DNA of 64,000 bases. Source: Rehmannia glutinosa. Lineage: Eukaryota; Streptophyta; Magnoliopsida; Lamiales; Orobanchaceae. The first letter of the stretch is position 1. Each line of letters starts with the position of its first letter. Below the pieces are notes generated by a model that worked only from the letters and a program-made list of their open reading frames with translations, ran no database searches and was not told the origin of the DNA. The DNA lies in NCBI GenBank assembly GCA_016081115.2, contig CM071930.1, positions 22,697,520 to 22,761,519 on the forward strand. The letters run 5' to 3'. This document shows, in pieces, positions 21,418 through 34,240 of this stretch. Made by a program: the position numbers and the translations under genes.

Positions 21418-23923
21418 ATTTGGAATGTGTACTATGGTAATGGTGTAATTATGAATTTAAAGTTTTCTTTTCTTATTATAAAGAAAAATCAATGTTAGCT
21501 ATGAGTAGTATTTTTTTTTAATTACATACACACGCCTGAGTTTTACAAACGAGTTATTTTATTATACCAACCGATCCATATATGTTAGTTACAGTTAAAA
21601 CGTAATATATGTAATTTTAGTCTTTAGAAACTCTTATTATAAAATTTCTAGGTTTATTTTTCGAGTGGACTCCACATTTATTATTTCTTGAACACAAAAT
21701 TTTCTAGAAGAACACAACTAGTATTTTGCCCATGCAATGCACGGGGTGGGACGGGTGCGTGGGATGTGTCGTTGGATGTAAATTGCATGCCTATAAAAAT
21801 CATATTATCGATGAATATAAAAATATACAAAAATGGGTAAACATATAAAATTGGTGGCTTTCATAAAAATATTTCTCTTAGACATATTTGAATAGGTAGC
21901 TTGTGATACTCCATGTCCGATTTTCTGGAAAAAAAAACTGATTGAATAAGTTATATAAAAAATGAATGTTGTAAAGAAATATAAACACATACTTCACAAT
22001 TATTGAATGGGTAAACATATAAAAGGAATGCATTTTTTCTTATATATGTCACAAAAAAAAAGTATTAATTTACCTAGAAAATTCAAAAATTATTAAAAAT
22101 AGTTCAACACTAATATCCTATTAATTTATCTTCTGAATATATTGATAAGTTTTTACAAATTAAAATATAATATTTACAATAAGTCGGTATCTACTATTAT
22201 ATATTACACCAGTTTAATTGAAATAACATAGATTATTACTTAAATTTATAACTCAATATTATTTTAACTTCATTACATATAATATTGTTCTACCAAAAAA
22301 TAACTATATATTATTTCTCAATCATTTCTCTTACTTTCAGTAAATGTTTAATATATTATATATGGTTGCCATAGTTTAAAAAACTGAAAAAAGAAATCTG
22401 ATTTTTTTGAGTAAAATGAAATATAAGATAATTAGAATTAATGAAATTTAATTCCAAGACTAATTTAAAAACAATAAAATAAAGACAAATTATATTTAGA
22501 GCCCAAGCACAAATAAAAAATTCCAACCCAATAAATACTAATCTTATATTTTGAAGCCCAGGCCCACAATAGAAACTTTGTTTTCTTAGTTTTCGTTTAG
22601 ATATATATTTCCCCCAATTAGAATTCATTTATACTGTGTGATATTTGCTTTTCGTATGTTACTGTGTGCTCTATCTCGCTGTAGTAATAGAAATCACAAA
22701 GACATCAGTCGATATTATATGTTATAAGTTCTTAATAATGGTAAAATAAAAATCGGACCTTCGAGTCGTGAAAAACACATTCCAAACTATTTATATCCGT
22801 TCTATCAGTGTATGATGGTTTCTCGGTAGAAACGAATTGGACGTAGCTTCATAGCCCATTGCTCATTGTGATTTTGACATCTTAATGTCTTTGATATGAG
22901 AAAGCATTGGTGCCATTTTTTTAGATAAAGAAAGCAACGACAGATGATGAGATGAAATAAGAATGCGACTGCAAGGAAAACTCATATTTATAGGTGTTTT
23001 GAAGAAGATTTAAGTATGGAAAATATATATTATAATTATACACTCATATTGTAATTATATTTGATCAGATTCTAATTTATATTATCTAAATGTGTACTGT
23101 GAACTATTTTGTATTGGATCCCAAAAGTTTTGGACTTTCTGGAATAGTTACATATCAGGATATGAATTTTCGATTCACGTCAATAAAATAATTTCCATTT
23201 GTGATTTTTTCTTTTTTTTTTTCCAGTCTAAATCAATGTCGTATCACAAATATTAATTACTTGTCAAAAATAAATATTTAGTTTGCAATAATGTTCAATT
23301 ATTATCAAAATCCGTAGTTAGTAGTGATTGATATTAACATAAATAATCGGATTGCAATCAATTATGATTCTTAATATTAATCCTACCATAATAACAAATA
23401 TTTAATTCCAAAATTAACATTTTTAGAAAATAAATTGCCATATTTAAATTTTGTATGTTAATTTTCTATGAATATCGACAATCATGAATTATGACAATAA
23501 AAATCAGCAATAAAGAGGGTCAAATATTCCCATTTTGAAAATAATCTTCCATATTAATCAAAAATTAACAAAAAAAAGGTCACCAAATTTTTTAGCAAGT
23601 CTCTTTAGGCGGGAAAATATATTTAGAAACTATTTTGCTTTTATATATATATATATATATCAAAGCGAATCTTTTTGATCTGTATAACATGTATAATATT
23701 AAAAATACGTACGATATTTTGTAAAATATATGGAATTTCGTTCTATTTTAGTAAAAAATAATACCTTTTAATTAAAGTAGAACATTTGATCAGCATGTAT
23801 GTATAACAGGTATGGTAAAAAAATATGATATATTGGTAAAATACATAGAATCTTGGTTTATTCTAGCTTCTTAATTAAATTAGAGTTTTGCACACTAATG
23901 CTTAATTAAAGCATCCACTTAGT
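21418..23923. other. AT-rich intergenic DNA
   Basis: No gene, intact transposon or conserved domain recognised. Noted items are a CCCATGCAATGCACGGGG near-palindrome at about 21730 and a TA run at 23642-23660. The short ORFs look random. Confidence 0.6.
23642..23660 (+). repeat. TA microsatellite
   Basis: Nine to ten TA units. Confidence 0.85.
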
Positions 23924-25110
23924 TAGGAGTGGCAAATTATGCGGGCCTTGTTGTTATCGGCCGGCCCGATAAGAACATGATCCGATAAGCACTAACTCGA
24001 ACACGGACCGATAAGATTAATGAGTTAGAAATGGTAGCCCGAACACGATACGATAAAAACCCGGTAGTCCACACGACCCATTAAACCCGATAAGCAAATT
24101 TCTTTGTATTTATTTATTAATTATTATTAATATTTGACTCATTTGAACAATTTAGAGCATTTGGCTCGTTAAACCATTACTAATATAGTACAATATTATT
24201 TTTTCTTCAAAATATTTATCACATATAAAGCCCCTTAGGAAGTTAGAATGAGAAAAAAAATGTGTAAGAAAAAGTTATTATTGAAGTTATCAGGTCATAT
24301 CATTTTGACGGGCTTATCGGATTGGCCCTAAAGATGGCAATGGGGTGGGTTAAAACCCACCCTCGCATCAAACCCGCCCCATTAGGCGGGTCTAGACCCA
24401 GTTAAACGAGTCCCGGGGCGGGTTCCGAGTCCAATAGACCCGCCCCACCACATTAATATTTTTTTTAAATATGTATTTCTAGATCTTCCATTATTTACTT
24501 TTATATTTGCATGCTATATTAATTTTAATTTACTACTATAATATCTTGTAATATTGTAATTTATTTTTTTAAAAAATCTTCTAATATTGTACTTTGAATA
24601 TTTAATTTGAGTATTATTTGAATACTATTGTAAGATCCTAATAGTAGTTTGTTTTTGAAAAAAAATCCTAATAGTAGCTAAATAGTTGTAAAATGTGGTT
24701 ATAATAAAGTTTTGTAATTACATTTATTTTTCTTGACCTATTGGCATTTGATTGCTTTTGAAAATTTGGTCACAAATGAAAAATAAATAAATTACTCAAT
24801 TAAAAAAATATTGGAGGGTCTAGCGGGTCTAAACCCACCCCAACGGGTTTTGGAGCGGGGCGGGGGGGGGGGTCTTGAGGCGGGGTGGGGAGGGTCCCGG
24901 GTCTTGATTTTTCTTGGCGGGGCGGGTCTCCGGTTTTGCCAAACCCGCCCCGTTGACATCCGTAGTTGGCCCGATATGGACATGATTTCTTATCGTTCTT
25001 ATCGGGCCAGCCCGATAACGGCCAAACTCGATAACAACTGGTCCAAACCCGATAATTTTGTGTTGTGTTCGTGCCGTGCTATCGTGTCGTGCCTCAAATT
25101 GCCACTCCTA
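23924..25110. mobile_element. outer hAT-type MITE, interrupted by a second MITE
   Basis: Ends are TAGGAGTGGCAAATT and, reversed, TAGGAGTGGCAATTTGAG. The flanking 8-bp duplication CACTTAGT (23916-23923 and 25111-25118) is perfect. Subterminal CCCGATAA/TTATCGGG motifs are frequent on both arms. Without the nested element it is about 543 bp. No coding capacity. Confidence 0.92.
24329..24964. mobile_element. inner hAT-type MITE nested in the outer one
   Basis: Ends are TAAAGATGGCAATGGGG and, reversed, TACGGATGTCAACGGGG. Flanks ATTGGCCC and GTTGGCCC match at 7 of 8 positions. The arms are full of GGCGGGTC/GACCCGCC motifs. It interrupts a TTATCGG...TTGGCCCGATA stretch of the outer element, so it arrived later. 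Confidence 0.9.
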
Positions 25111-25434
25111 CACTTAGTTTTCTTCTCTACTGTACTGTTTTATGTTTCCCTTTTAAGACTTATCTCCAATGTTTATTCAATCAACAACAAATGATGCTAT
25201 TTTGTGCATAGTCAGATTTAAGATTGATTTTAGACTAGCTTATGTTACCTATCAAGGAATACTCATAGAGGAAATGTGATGTGCTATTAGAGAATGATGA
25301 GATTTTAACTAAGGTTTGCTCGTTTAGTAGCACGCCATAACCCATATGACTGCTTGGGGCTTTGGGCTACATCCAAATTCTATGAATGATTATATTTTAA
25401 AAACATTACTTGTACGATCTCAAATTTCTCCATT

Positions 25435-26060
25435 GATCATCTACAAATGAATATCCATATTTTAAATATACGACTTTAATATTCCAATATTCTCCATAAA
25501 CACATTAATACAACGATTTTGATTACCTATAAGTGAATATCCATATTTTGAAAATATAACTTTGACCATTACAATATTCCCCATAAACTCAATAATATGA
25601 CGACTTTCGCTCCCGGGGCATAGCTCAACTGGTAAAGGACTTGGGTGACGTGATGTCTGCTTGCTGGCACCCACAGTGTGGTAGTTCGAATCCCTCTGGT
25701 AACGATTTATAGGGTAGAGGAGAACTTATTGTGTGGTGACTCAGTCTTCGGCAGCCCAAGAACCCTGACTAGTTGAGACATAACCCGCACTTCACATCCT
25801 CCACGAAACTCTAGGGCAAAGGCAGTGGGGACCCTCAGAGATGGGGTTCAACCTTTTTTTAATAATACGACGACTTTGATTACCTATAAACGAATATCCG
25901 TACGACTTTTACGGTTTCAATACTCTCCGTGAAACTCATTAATACAATGACTTTGATTAACTAAAAACGAATATATATATTAAAAAGATGACTTTTACAA
26001 TCTTAATATTCCCCATAATTTATTTAATACAACGACTTCGATTATCTCTAAACATCTCAT
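25435..26060 (+). repeat. minisatellite of about 80-88-bp units, split by a SINE
   Basis: Four imperfect units each contain a (G/C)AATATCC-like start, a TTCCCCATAA/TCTCCATAA block and a TAATACAACGACTTTGAT-like end. Unit starts are near 25446, 25533, 25890 and 25968. The SINE sits near the end of the second unit. No coding potential. Confidence 0.75.
25608..25860 (+). mobile_element. tRNA-derived SINE with 17-bp target duplication
   Basis: Begins CGCTCCCGGGGCATAGC and carries a Pol III A box (TAGCTCAACTGG) and B box (GTAGTTCGAATCCC) about 60 bases apart. A tRNA-unrelated body and a T7 tail follow. Flanks AATAATATGACGACTTT (25591-25607) and AATAATACGACGACTTT (25861-25877) differ at one base. 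The T-rich tail recalls the Au group of plant SINEs, but the family was not confirmed. Confidence 0.85.
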
Positions 26061-26329
26061 CCTACTCATTATTTTTTTTATTTTATTTTTTTGATAACTC
26101 GCCTTCCGAACTTACGCGACTATGCCTGAGACAACAACTCCGGCTCCTCATTCTTTGCTGCGCCAAGGTAAACCGCGGGATGTGCACGCACGCCAAGATG
26201 TTACGGCGGTCTGGCGGCGTACAAACCGATCCTCCTGGTAAAGAGAACAATTATGTTCGACTTCGACCAATCTACTAATAACGATCTCTCCTCGAATCGA
26301 ACCCACACGGATCTATTCAAGATGAGTTC

Positions 26330-26480
26330 CCACCAAATCTTCACCACCGCATATGCCCTTGAAGCAATTTGATGGAAGCGAGGATATGAACCCCCGACCT
26401 CCACCCCACAAACAATTTAATGGAGCGAGGGATTTGAACCCCGACCTCCACCCCACATTCTTTGTGGTGGCGGGGTGGCC
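26330..26480. repeat. short tandem duplication with tRNA B-box-like words
   Basis: A block of about 45 bp (CAATTTGATGGAAGCGAGGA, then ATGAACCCCCGACCTCCACC) is repeated as AATTTAATGGAGCGAGGG... with TTTGAACCCCGACCTCCACC. On the minus strand GGGTTCAAATCC resembles a B box, so this may be a decayed SINE or tRNA-like relic. Confidence 0.4.
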
Positions 26481-26539
26481 AAGCCACCTGTTGTCATCCT
26501 ACTCATTAATGAGTTGCACTAATATTGAATTTAAGTGAA

Positions 26540-27137
26540 ATTCTGGGAGGAAATGACCATTCATATTCGCATTTGACTTCTATTATGATAATTTGAAGTG
26601 GCTGCGGATGTACCTTTCATATTGAAATCTTTGAACTGCGGAGTAATCTGTTGAAAAATCTTCTTTTAACTTATTTTAATCTTATGGTCAAAAATGTTTG
26701 TTGATTCAATTTGGACGTTTTGTGCCTGTGAATGAATTGTGTCTTTTTCAATATTTGCATTGAAAATTCTAATTTTGAATAAATAAAGTAGTACTCGTTT
26801 TCTTGGCCTGACTCGTGAAAATGTAATGAAAAAACAATATTGGAATATTTATACACTGGGCCACTGGCTGGTGGATCCAAAAAAAAAAGGGGGGGATATA
26901 CTGGCCGGCTGTTATTGCTAGCTAGACTGGTCTAAAAGCAAGCACCATATTCTATCCTTTTTGAAATAGCAACAACGTGTGAGTTTTCAAAAGTTAGGGA
27001 ATCTTATATGTAATTTCATACCTTTTTTTTATCACTATATCCATGAAAAATATGTTACACTTCCATTTCTAGAATTATTAGTTTTTTTTTTTACAGTGCC
27101 TTTTTCCGATAAGGTATAAATCGTGCTATTTGTACTT
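26540..27137. other. intergenic, nothing recognised
   Basis: AT-rich DNA with an A/G homopolymer junction at 26880-26896 and no supported feature. Confidence 0.5.
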
Positions 27138-27252
27138 GGGAAATTTGCAGAAATGCCATTTTCTTACAATTTTTTTGGGAAAATGCCACACAACCTAAAT
27201 CCTTTTAATTATACTCCCTCACCCCTGTGAAATGTCCAAGATACCCCTCAGT
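27138..27252 (+). repeat. MULE left terminal inverted repeat
   Basis: 115-bp arm matching 47466-47580 in reverse. MULE TIRs usually hold promoters for the inside genes, here the plus-strand transposase. Confidence 0.85.
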
Positions 27253-27969
27253 TCAATTTTTTTAATTTTTTTCTCAAAGCTATTCTTCCCTCCTAAAAGA
27301 AACCCAATTGACTGAGGTCCTTCATTTCCCAAAGGTGTTCGAATTTCCTGATCGAGCTCCCATTTCCCTCTTAAATTTCCACATTCTCAGGCGACGGTGG
27401 ACGACATTGCTACCGTGTACGGCGTATTTGACGGCAAATGATCGGCGAGCGTATTGGGTAAAGTAAGCGATTTTGTGAATTCTTTTCGCGAAAATTTTGG
27501 CCCGATTGATTTGTTTCAGTAGACTTTGTTTGAGTTTCAATTTTTCAGTATATTAGGTCGAAAATATGGAAAGAGGTTAATATTGTTTTTTGACTAATGT
27601 TTGCTGTTATTTTGGTTATTTATCAATTGTAAACAAGTGTAAATACTGAATGTAGTTCGTGTTATATAGTGGGTAATATATAATTATTTAAATTTTAGCA
27701 ATTGTAATCCAGTTGAAGCTGTAAAAGTGATTAAATTGTAGAATTAGGTTGATTTTGGCAAAATTTGCTCTATGCTGTAGTGTGTGGGTCTGATGTCTGC
27801 TAAGTAGTCGATTTAGTGGTCGTGGTGTGGTTGGTGGGCGGTCGGTAATGATAGTACTTGTTAGGTTGCAGTCGTTTGTGTGGTCGTGTGTGTGGTCTGT
27901 GTGTAGTCGGTGTGGTCGATAGCTGTGTAAGTTTCTGATTTAAATTTGTTATTGTATTCTATCGGGGGC
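27253..27969 (+). promoter_or_regulatory. MULE left subterminal/5' untranslated region
   Basis: No ORF fits the transposase here. It should be the leader and possibly an intron. A GT-rich stretch (27780-27930) repeats TGTGGTCG-like words. Confidence 0.4.
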
Positions 27970-28605
27970 TGGTTCATGCTCAATATTAATTCTTTGGGAT
28001 GGTGCATGGGATTTGGAATCAAGTAGTCGTCGTTGGTGTTTCAGTGGGAAGAAAACAAAACACGTGGTTGTCCCTTCCGATGTCACCTTCTCTCAATTAT
28101 TAGAAAAGGCATATCTAGTCACCAAAGTGAGTCGGGATAATTTTGAAATTGAGATGACAAGTTGGCTGACATACCAATGTAAAGATTCATTGCCACTGTG
28201 TCCGTAATAGATGAAGATGATGTGCGATTGTTGATTCGTGTTAACACGCACAAGTTTTATCTGCTCCACTATGCTTGGTAACAAAGTTGAGGACAACCAA
28301 GTATCTACCCAATCAAAAAAGGAACAAAATGAGTCAGAAAGCGATAGAATCGTTTTGCAGAAGTTGTTGCTCCCATAGGCACTGTAGTTCCAGAAACTCA
28401 ACCACAATTCATACCTGTGATACCTGAACATCGTGTAGCACATGAAGCAGCAGTTGACCCTCCCAGTGTTGTGTGTCAACAAGGCACAAGCATTAATTTG
28501 AATAACGATCCTCATCCAGATGATGATGACAATGTCGAACATTTCTACGACTATGAATTAGAGGCTGAATTGGAAGAGACAGACCCATTTTTCTATGATG
28601 ACTTG
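27970..28605 (+). pseudogene. MULE transposase, N-terminal part (interrupted by copia)
   Basis: The frame from about 27980 reads LWDGAWDLESSSRRWCFSGK, then SQLLEKAYLVTKVSRDNFEI and MTSWLTYQCKDSLPLCP. This resembles the PB1-like N-terminal domain of plant MuDR transposases. The frame ends near 28207 with adjacent stops and resumes one base off (DEDDVRLLIRVNTHKFY). It continues as an acidic linker (28417-28600; HPDDDDNVEHFYDYELEAEL) up to the copia TSD. It is split by the retrotransposon and by at least one frameshift. Confidence 0.7.
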
Positions 28606-30075
28606 TGTTGGGAAATTTATCTTGTAGATTTTGATGATATCATGTAAAACTTAAACTAGAAAGTTGGCACCCAATTTTTCTTGTAATTTGTATTGTAATA
28701 GATAGGGCTGGAAAAGATGAGTCAAGTCAGCTATGCCTAGAAATACAAGAAGTCAACTGAAGACTGAAGTGAAGACCTCGCTGCAAGACAGCTGAGTATC
28801 ACAAAGAAGAAAAGTCAAGAACTAGACTGAAGGTGTATCAGCTGTGAATCAGCTGTATGGAGAGTCAGTCAAGTCAACTCAAGCCAAGTCTCAAGTTGAA
28901 GTGACAGATGAGTCATCCGAGGATTGGAAGCTAACTCAAGTCAGCTGGGGAATAAAAGACTGCAGTCAAGTTAAGACAACTGAACGAGATCCGTTGATAA
29001 AAGTCAAGAATGTTACTCAAAATAGTAACATGTTAAAGTTGTCAGAGATAAAGTGTTAGTTTCAGTTGTGTGCAAAAGGAACAAACCAATGGGATAAATA
29101 CGAGGAAATATCAACATCAAGGACTGCAACAAGACAAGCCAACGAACACAAATGACTCTTGAAATTAGCCTATCTCTTCAACGGGCAAAATTTCGAAACT
29201 TCACTATAAAAGGCTGAGGAAATTCATTGAGAAAAAGAGACCTTGCACACCTGAGAAATCAAGCATTATTCAAGTTATTAACCTGAAATACTTTCAAGAA
29301 TATTCAAGCTAATCCTCAAGCCTGAAACTCGAAGGAAATCGATCCAACACAAGCTGTGAAGGAAAGACAACTTCAAATCTGTTGAAGAGGAAACTTTTGA
29401 AGAATCAAAAGAGGTCTACTTTCCAAGGAGGATTGTAGGAAGGTTCAAGATCGAACCAGTATCAAGTTATTGGAGCGCATCGTGATCAAATCCAAGAGCT
29501 TGAGAAAGTGAGTGAAAGTAGCAAGATAAGCGTCTGTGAAGAAGGTGTCGCAAGAGAAGCCCGGTTTGTGTGACCAAGGCGTCCCTGGCTATTCACCATA
29601 TTGTAAAATCGATCATTACATAGTGGATTCTTCCAGGAGTTGGAGAAGAGAGGATTAGAAGAATTACCCCATCTTGAACCTCTATAAAAATTAAACTGTG
29701 TCATTTATTTTTTAGCACATTTATATTTCTCGCATACTTTCATATCTCATGATAAACTCATATCTATCCAATTGATTAATAATCAAGTGCTAAAATCAAG
29801 TGTTAAAACAAGCTTAAAACAATTTAAAGGGTTTTAACTCTTCAGCTGATAAAACCAACACAGCCAAGTTAAAGTTCAAGTTAAACAACCGAGTTATTCT
29901 ATCAACACTCTATCGAGTGCATTGGTGGCTAACTTAGAATAACCAACTTAGTCATCCTTAAGGACACAACTGTTTGACTTAACTCGTAATAGTTTTAAAA
30001 GGACTAAAATCGAAAAGTTGGTAAGGTTTATTCAACCCCCATTCTAAACCTTACTCACACCCATTTGGACCTACA
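28606..30075 (+). repeat. copia 5' LTR
   Basis: TGTTGGGAAATTTATC to GGACCTACA. TATA box CTATAAAAGG at about 29204-29213. The 3' copy reads CTATTAAAGG there. Confidence 0.93.
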
Positions 30076-30077
30076 AG

Positions 30078-30089
30078 TGGTATCAGAGC
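30078..30089 (+). promoter_or_regulatory. copia primer-binding site (initiator tRNA-Met)
   Basis: Exact TGGTATCAGAGC two bases after the LTR. Confidence 0.93.
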
Positions 30090-30227
30090 GGTTGGTTCAT
30101 TGAGCATTCCGCACTGGTTACTAAACTAGATATTTATTTTTTCAAAAAGGTTTTAAACACTTGCATTTTCAAAATCTTTCATTTTAGCAAAGTTATTATC
30201 ATAGAAGCAAATTTGACATGCATTCCT

Positions 30228-31300
30228 ATGTTCAATGTGGAAGAATTTGATGATTGGAAAATTCCTATGCATGCTCATCTATCTGCTCTACACGATGAAA
30301 TGTGACTTGTGATAGAGGATGGGCCACTGCAAATATTGAACGTGAACACGGCTGTAAGAAGAGCAGCTACAACTGAAGGAGAAGAAGTTGCTGCTGAAGA
30401 AAGACCAGCCATGGTTGAAAAACCAAGGACTGAGTGGACTAATGATGATAGGAAGAACTTGGACAATGTGGCCAAGGACATACTTTACAAGACTTTGGAC
30501 AAAGCAATGTTCAATAAAGTCAAATCCTGCAAAACAACAAAAGAAATCTGGAATAAGCTAACTTTAATTTGTGAAGGATCAGAGCAAATTAAAGAAAATA
30601 AATTGTCTGTTGCTGTAGAAAAATTTGAAAATTTTAAGATGTTTGCAGGTGAATCTATGGACCATCTAGATGCCAGATTCACTGAGATCACAAATGAGCT
30701 TTCAGCTCTTGGGAAGGAATACACACCAAAGGAAAAGTGTATGAAGATCTTGAGGAGCCTTCTAGTTGAATGGGAAATGAAGACTATGGCCCTGAGACAC
30801 TCCATGGACCTCTCAAAACATCTAACCATGAGTTATTCTCAGATCTCAAAGCCTACGAGTTTGAGCTGAGAAGAAAAGATAAAGAGGAAACAACTATACC
30901 CAAGACAGCTGCACTAGTAGTCAAAGATGGAAAGACAGCTGAACCAAAGGAAGCCATAAACCAAGAGGAGATTGCCCTAATGGTTAAAAGATTCAACAAG
31001 TTCTTCAACAAGAACTATAAAAGAAACAAGGGTGAAACCTCCAGGAGACATTCAGCTCCCTCTAAATCAAGGGAAGATAGGCCACCCAAGAGAGTTGAGC
31101 ATCAAAGGGTAGAATATCAGAGAGCTGATAACCCAAGAACAGAAAAAGCTGATCAAAGAGCTGAGAACCTGTGTTGGAACTGCAGACAACCAGGACATTT
31201 TGCAGTTGATTGTTCCTATCCACCACTCAACAAATATAGGAATGAAGAAGAAAGAAAAGTCTTGAGAGAAAGAAGACAGAAAAGAAAAAAGCCATGTTGA
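30228..31300 (+). pseudogene. copia Gag
   Basis: Starts MFNVEEFDDWKIPMHAHL at 30228. A TGA at 30303-30305 interrupts it where plant Gag proteins have Trp (before LVIEDGPLQI). The UBN2/retrotransposon Gag core follows (MFNKVKSCKTTKEIWNKLTL). A frame change near 30815-30830 moves to the frame ending at 31300, which has a perfect CX2CX4HX4C knuckle (CWNCRQPGHFAVDC) at about 31172-31213. It would form the particle shell and bind RNA. Confidence 0.88.
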
Positions 31301-32550
31301 GTCTGAGATTTCTTGAGATAACTAAGTCTAAAGAAGCAGCAGACTCAGAGAGTAGTGAAGCTGACTACTCAAGTGATTCTGAAGAAGAAGCCATGATCGG
31401 CCTTATGGCTAAAGAACAATATCAACCAGACCAAGATGATGAGGTACACTCTAACTCATCTCATTCAGATTCAAGTGATAGTGATTGTGATACACACACT
31501 TCATCACCCACTGATCTTTATGATTCATTAGGAAAAATGATGAAAGATTTTGAGCACATTAAATCCTCACACACACTTCTAAATGAGGAAAATAGCCAGC
31601 TCAAAAGCCAAAACTCACTACTGACTAAGGAGCTGAGCACTCTAAGTCACATAGGCGATGAAAACACAAAGTCAAGGCCGAGATTGCCAAAATGACAGCG
31701 AGAGATAGGCTGCTATAGAAAAGAGGAAAAAGACCTCAAAAATGTGATTGCCTCATTTACAAAGGCATCCAAATCATTGGATGATCTTATCATGAGTCAA
31801 AAAGACTGTGGCGATAAGACAAACATAGGATTCAAAGCGTGATTTTGGAAAAAGGATCTTCAAGCAATGAAGCATCTCAAAAATCCAAAACACCAAATGT
31901 TGCACCCACATTTACTCCTAAGCACAATCACAAACAAACCGGACTTGGATATAAAGGGAAAGGAAAAAAAGCCCGATTGAGTATCTTTGAGAGGACATCG
32001 AGAAGAAATCCGGCAGAGTTCCTCGGCAAAACTCCAAGCGAGAAAATACTCGTGAAAAGCAAACAGAGCTACTAGAAACCCCAAAATTTCATCAAAAAAA
32101 TACATATGATGGGAATGGTAGAAACTATCCAAACCAAGCTGATTGGTACAATGTAAAATATCGAAAGACCAATGAAATACAAGCCAAATGGCAAAAACCT
32201 AAACCTCGGAAAGGTCATTCCAAAGGGAAAAGAGCTATTATCGGCACACATATGCACTAGGCACTACACTCGAAATATCACAACTATCCCAAGAAAGCAA
32301 TTGCTAAAACACACACACACGGCATACAAACAAAAGAGACAAATTGTATGAACCAAGACCTCCAAGCAATTTGAAAATGTGCACTATGATTATGACATTT
32401 GATAGATGGCAACTTCTTAGAGTCAAGTCCTTTGGCTATAGATTGGTTGGATCATCTTACATCACTAACACCTCGGGACCCATGCAAGTATGGGTACCTA
32501 AAAACTAATTTCCTTGATTGCAGGTTCAAGGAACAGTTGAGTGCCAAGGA
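31294..32550 (+). pseudogene. copia Gag C-terminus and gag-pol linker
   Basis: 31294-31695 encodes a Ser/Asp/Glu-rich stretch (ESSEADYSSDSEEEAMIGLM) then a coiled coil (LLNEENSQLKSQNSLLTKEL), as seen in SIRE-type Gag tails. From 31700 to 32550 the frame is broken many times and only low-complexity Lys-rich pieces remain. Confidence 0.65.
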
Positions 32551-32700
32551 ACCTGGTACGTGGATAGTGGTTGTTCCAGACATATGACAGGAAACAAGAA
32601 AAATATGTCAAGATTCAAGGAGATTAGAGGTGCAAAAGTCATATTTGGAGGAAATGAAGCTCCAGGGGAAATCAAAGGCACATGATCTATCAAGAAGAAT
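32551..32700 (+). pseudogene. copia protease fragment
   Basis: At 32554 the frame reads WYVDSGCSRHMTG, the copia protease active site (DSG) and its flank. Sequence downstream resembles the usual GxxxxG region but the frame is short. Confidence 0.75.
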
Positions 32701-32703
32701 GGA

Positions 32704-33997
32704 TTGGAAATCACAGATGTTGCTTATGTTGAAGGCCTCAACTTCAACCTGTTAAGCATCAACCAACTCTGTGACAATGGCTATAATGTTGGATTCAATA
32801 TGGGAGTGTGCGAGATCAAAGATGCTGAATCAAATGAAATAGTGCTGTCGGGATCAAGACAGAAGAATATGTATGTGGTAGATTGGTCTACTGCTACACC
32901 AAGCACTTGTCTGTTAGCAAAGAGCATAACCGAATCAAGTTGGCTGTGGCACAAAAAGCTGAGTCATCTGAACTTAAGGACAATCAACAAGCTTGCAAGG
33001 AGTCATCTTGTAGAAGGATTGCCAGACTCAGTGTACAAGAACGAAAGTGCATGTGATGCATGCCAGATGGAAAAGCAAATAAAATCCTCATTCAAGGACA
33101 AGCCAAGTCCTTCTTCAACAAGGATATTACATCTTTGCATATGGATCTATTTGGTCGATTGAACCCGGCCGAAAGATAAGTGGGAAGAAATACACCTTAG
33201 TAGTGGTAGATGATTATTCAAGATATACATGGACAATCTTCACGTGCAAAAGGAAGGAAACTTTGCAGAAGTTACCTTAGTTGAAAAGAGTTCAAAATGA
33301 AAAGAGCCAAACCATTATAAAGATAAGGTCTGATAGAGGAACTGAGTTTGTCAATGGGATAATTACTCAGAATTGTGTCAAAAATGGTATTGCTCATGAG
33401 TTATATGCAGCAAGAACTCCACAGCAGAATGGAGTAGCTGAAAGAAGGAACAAAGCTCTCAAGGAAGCTGCAAGGACCATGTTAGCTGAAGCTGGATTGC
33501 CTAAGAGATATTGGGCTGAAGCCATTGCTATACTCAAAATAGATGCATGATTAACAGGCAATTAACCAAGACTCCCTACGAGATTTGGACAGGGAGAAAG
33601 CCAAAATTTTGGGTACTTCAGGATATTTGGATGTAAATGTTTCATCCATAACAATGGCAAGGATAATCTGAAGGCTTTTGATGCTAAAGTTGATGAAGGT
33701 ATCTTTTTGGGATACTCAGCTGAGCGCAAAGCCTACAGAGTGTTGAACAAGAGGACTATGGTCACAGAAGAGTCTATCCATGTGGTTTTTGATGAACCCA
33801 ATGTAAATGGAGAAGACATTGAAGAGCTAGCTGACAAGATGAATCAGTCAACTATGCAGAAGAGTCCTTATGTTGAAACTGAAGTAAGAGCAATCAACAC
33901 AGATGAAGATGAGATAGTTGAATCTCAAAGACAGCTGGAAAGTCTACAGCTAAATGAAGATGAAAGAGCTGTTCAAGACAACTTAGCTGCGAGATGA
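32704..33997 (+). pseudogene. copia integrase region
   Basis: 32704-33162 has the GAG_pre-integrase block (WLWHKKLSHLNLRTINKLAR, then CDACQMEKQ), the HHCC zinc site. 33281-33550 has IRSDRGTEFVN (second Asp) and RTPQQNGVAERRNKALKEAA (catalytic Glu). The first Asp region (33170-33260, VVVDDYSRYTWT) lies in another frame. 33707-33997 continues the post-integrase linker with SAERKAYRVLNKRTM. Several frameshifts. Confidence 0.85.
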
Positions 33998-34240
33998 CTG
34001 AATCCAGCTAACTTGCTCCAACCTGATGTGAGATGGCTGAGAGACCATCCACCAGAGTTAGTTATTAGAGATGTTAGAGATTGCATAAGAACCAGATCCA
34101 GAGCATAACATGAAGCAATGTTTACTTGTTTTATTTCCCAAATAGAGCCAAAAGATGTGTCTCAAGCATTGGATGACACACATTGGATTCAAGCCATGCA
34201 AGAAGAGATGAATCAATTTGAAAGAAACAAGGTATGAGAA

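Noticed and set aside
24811..25194. 127-codon plus-strand ORF as a gene
   Set aside because: It spans GGCGGGTC repeats of the inner MITE and crosses both MITE ends; the composition explains the open frame.
25608..25700. tRNA gene
   Set aside because: A and B boxes are present, but no acceptor stem pairs. The unit continues into a non-tRNA body with a T tail and a target duplication, so it is a SINE.
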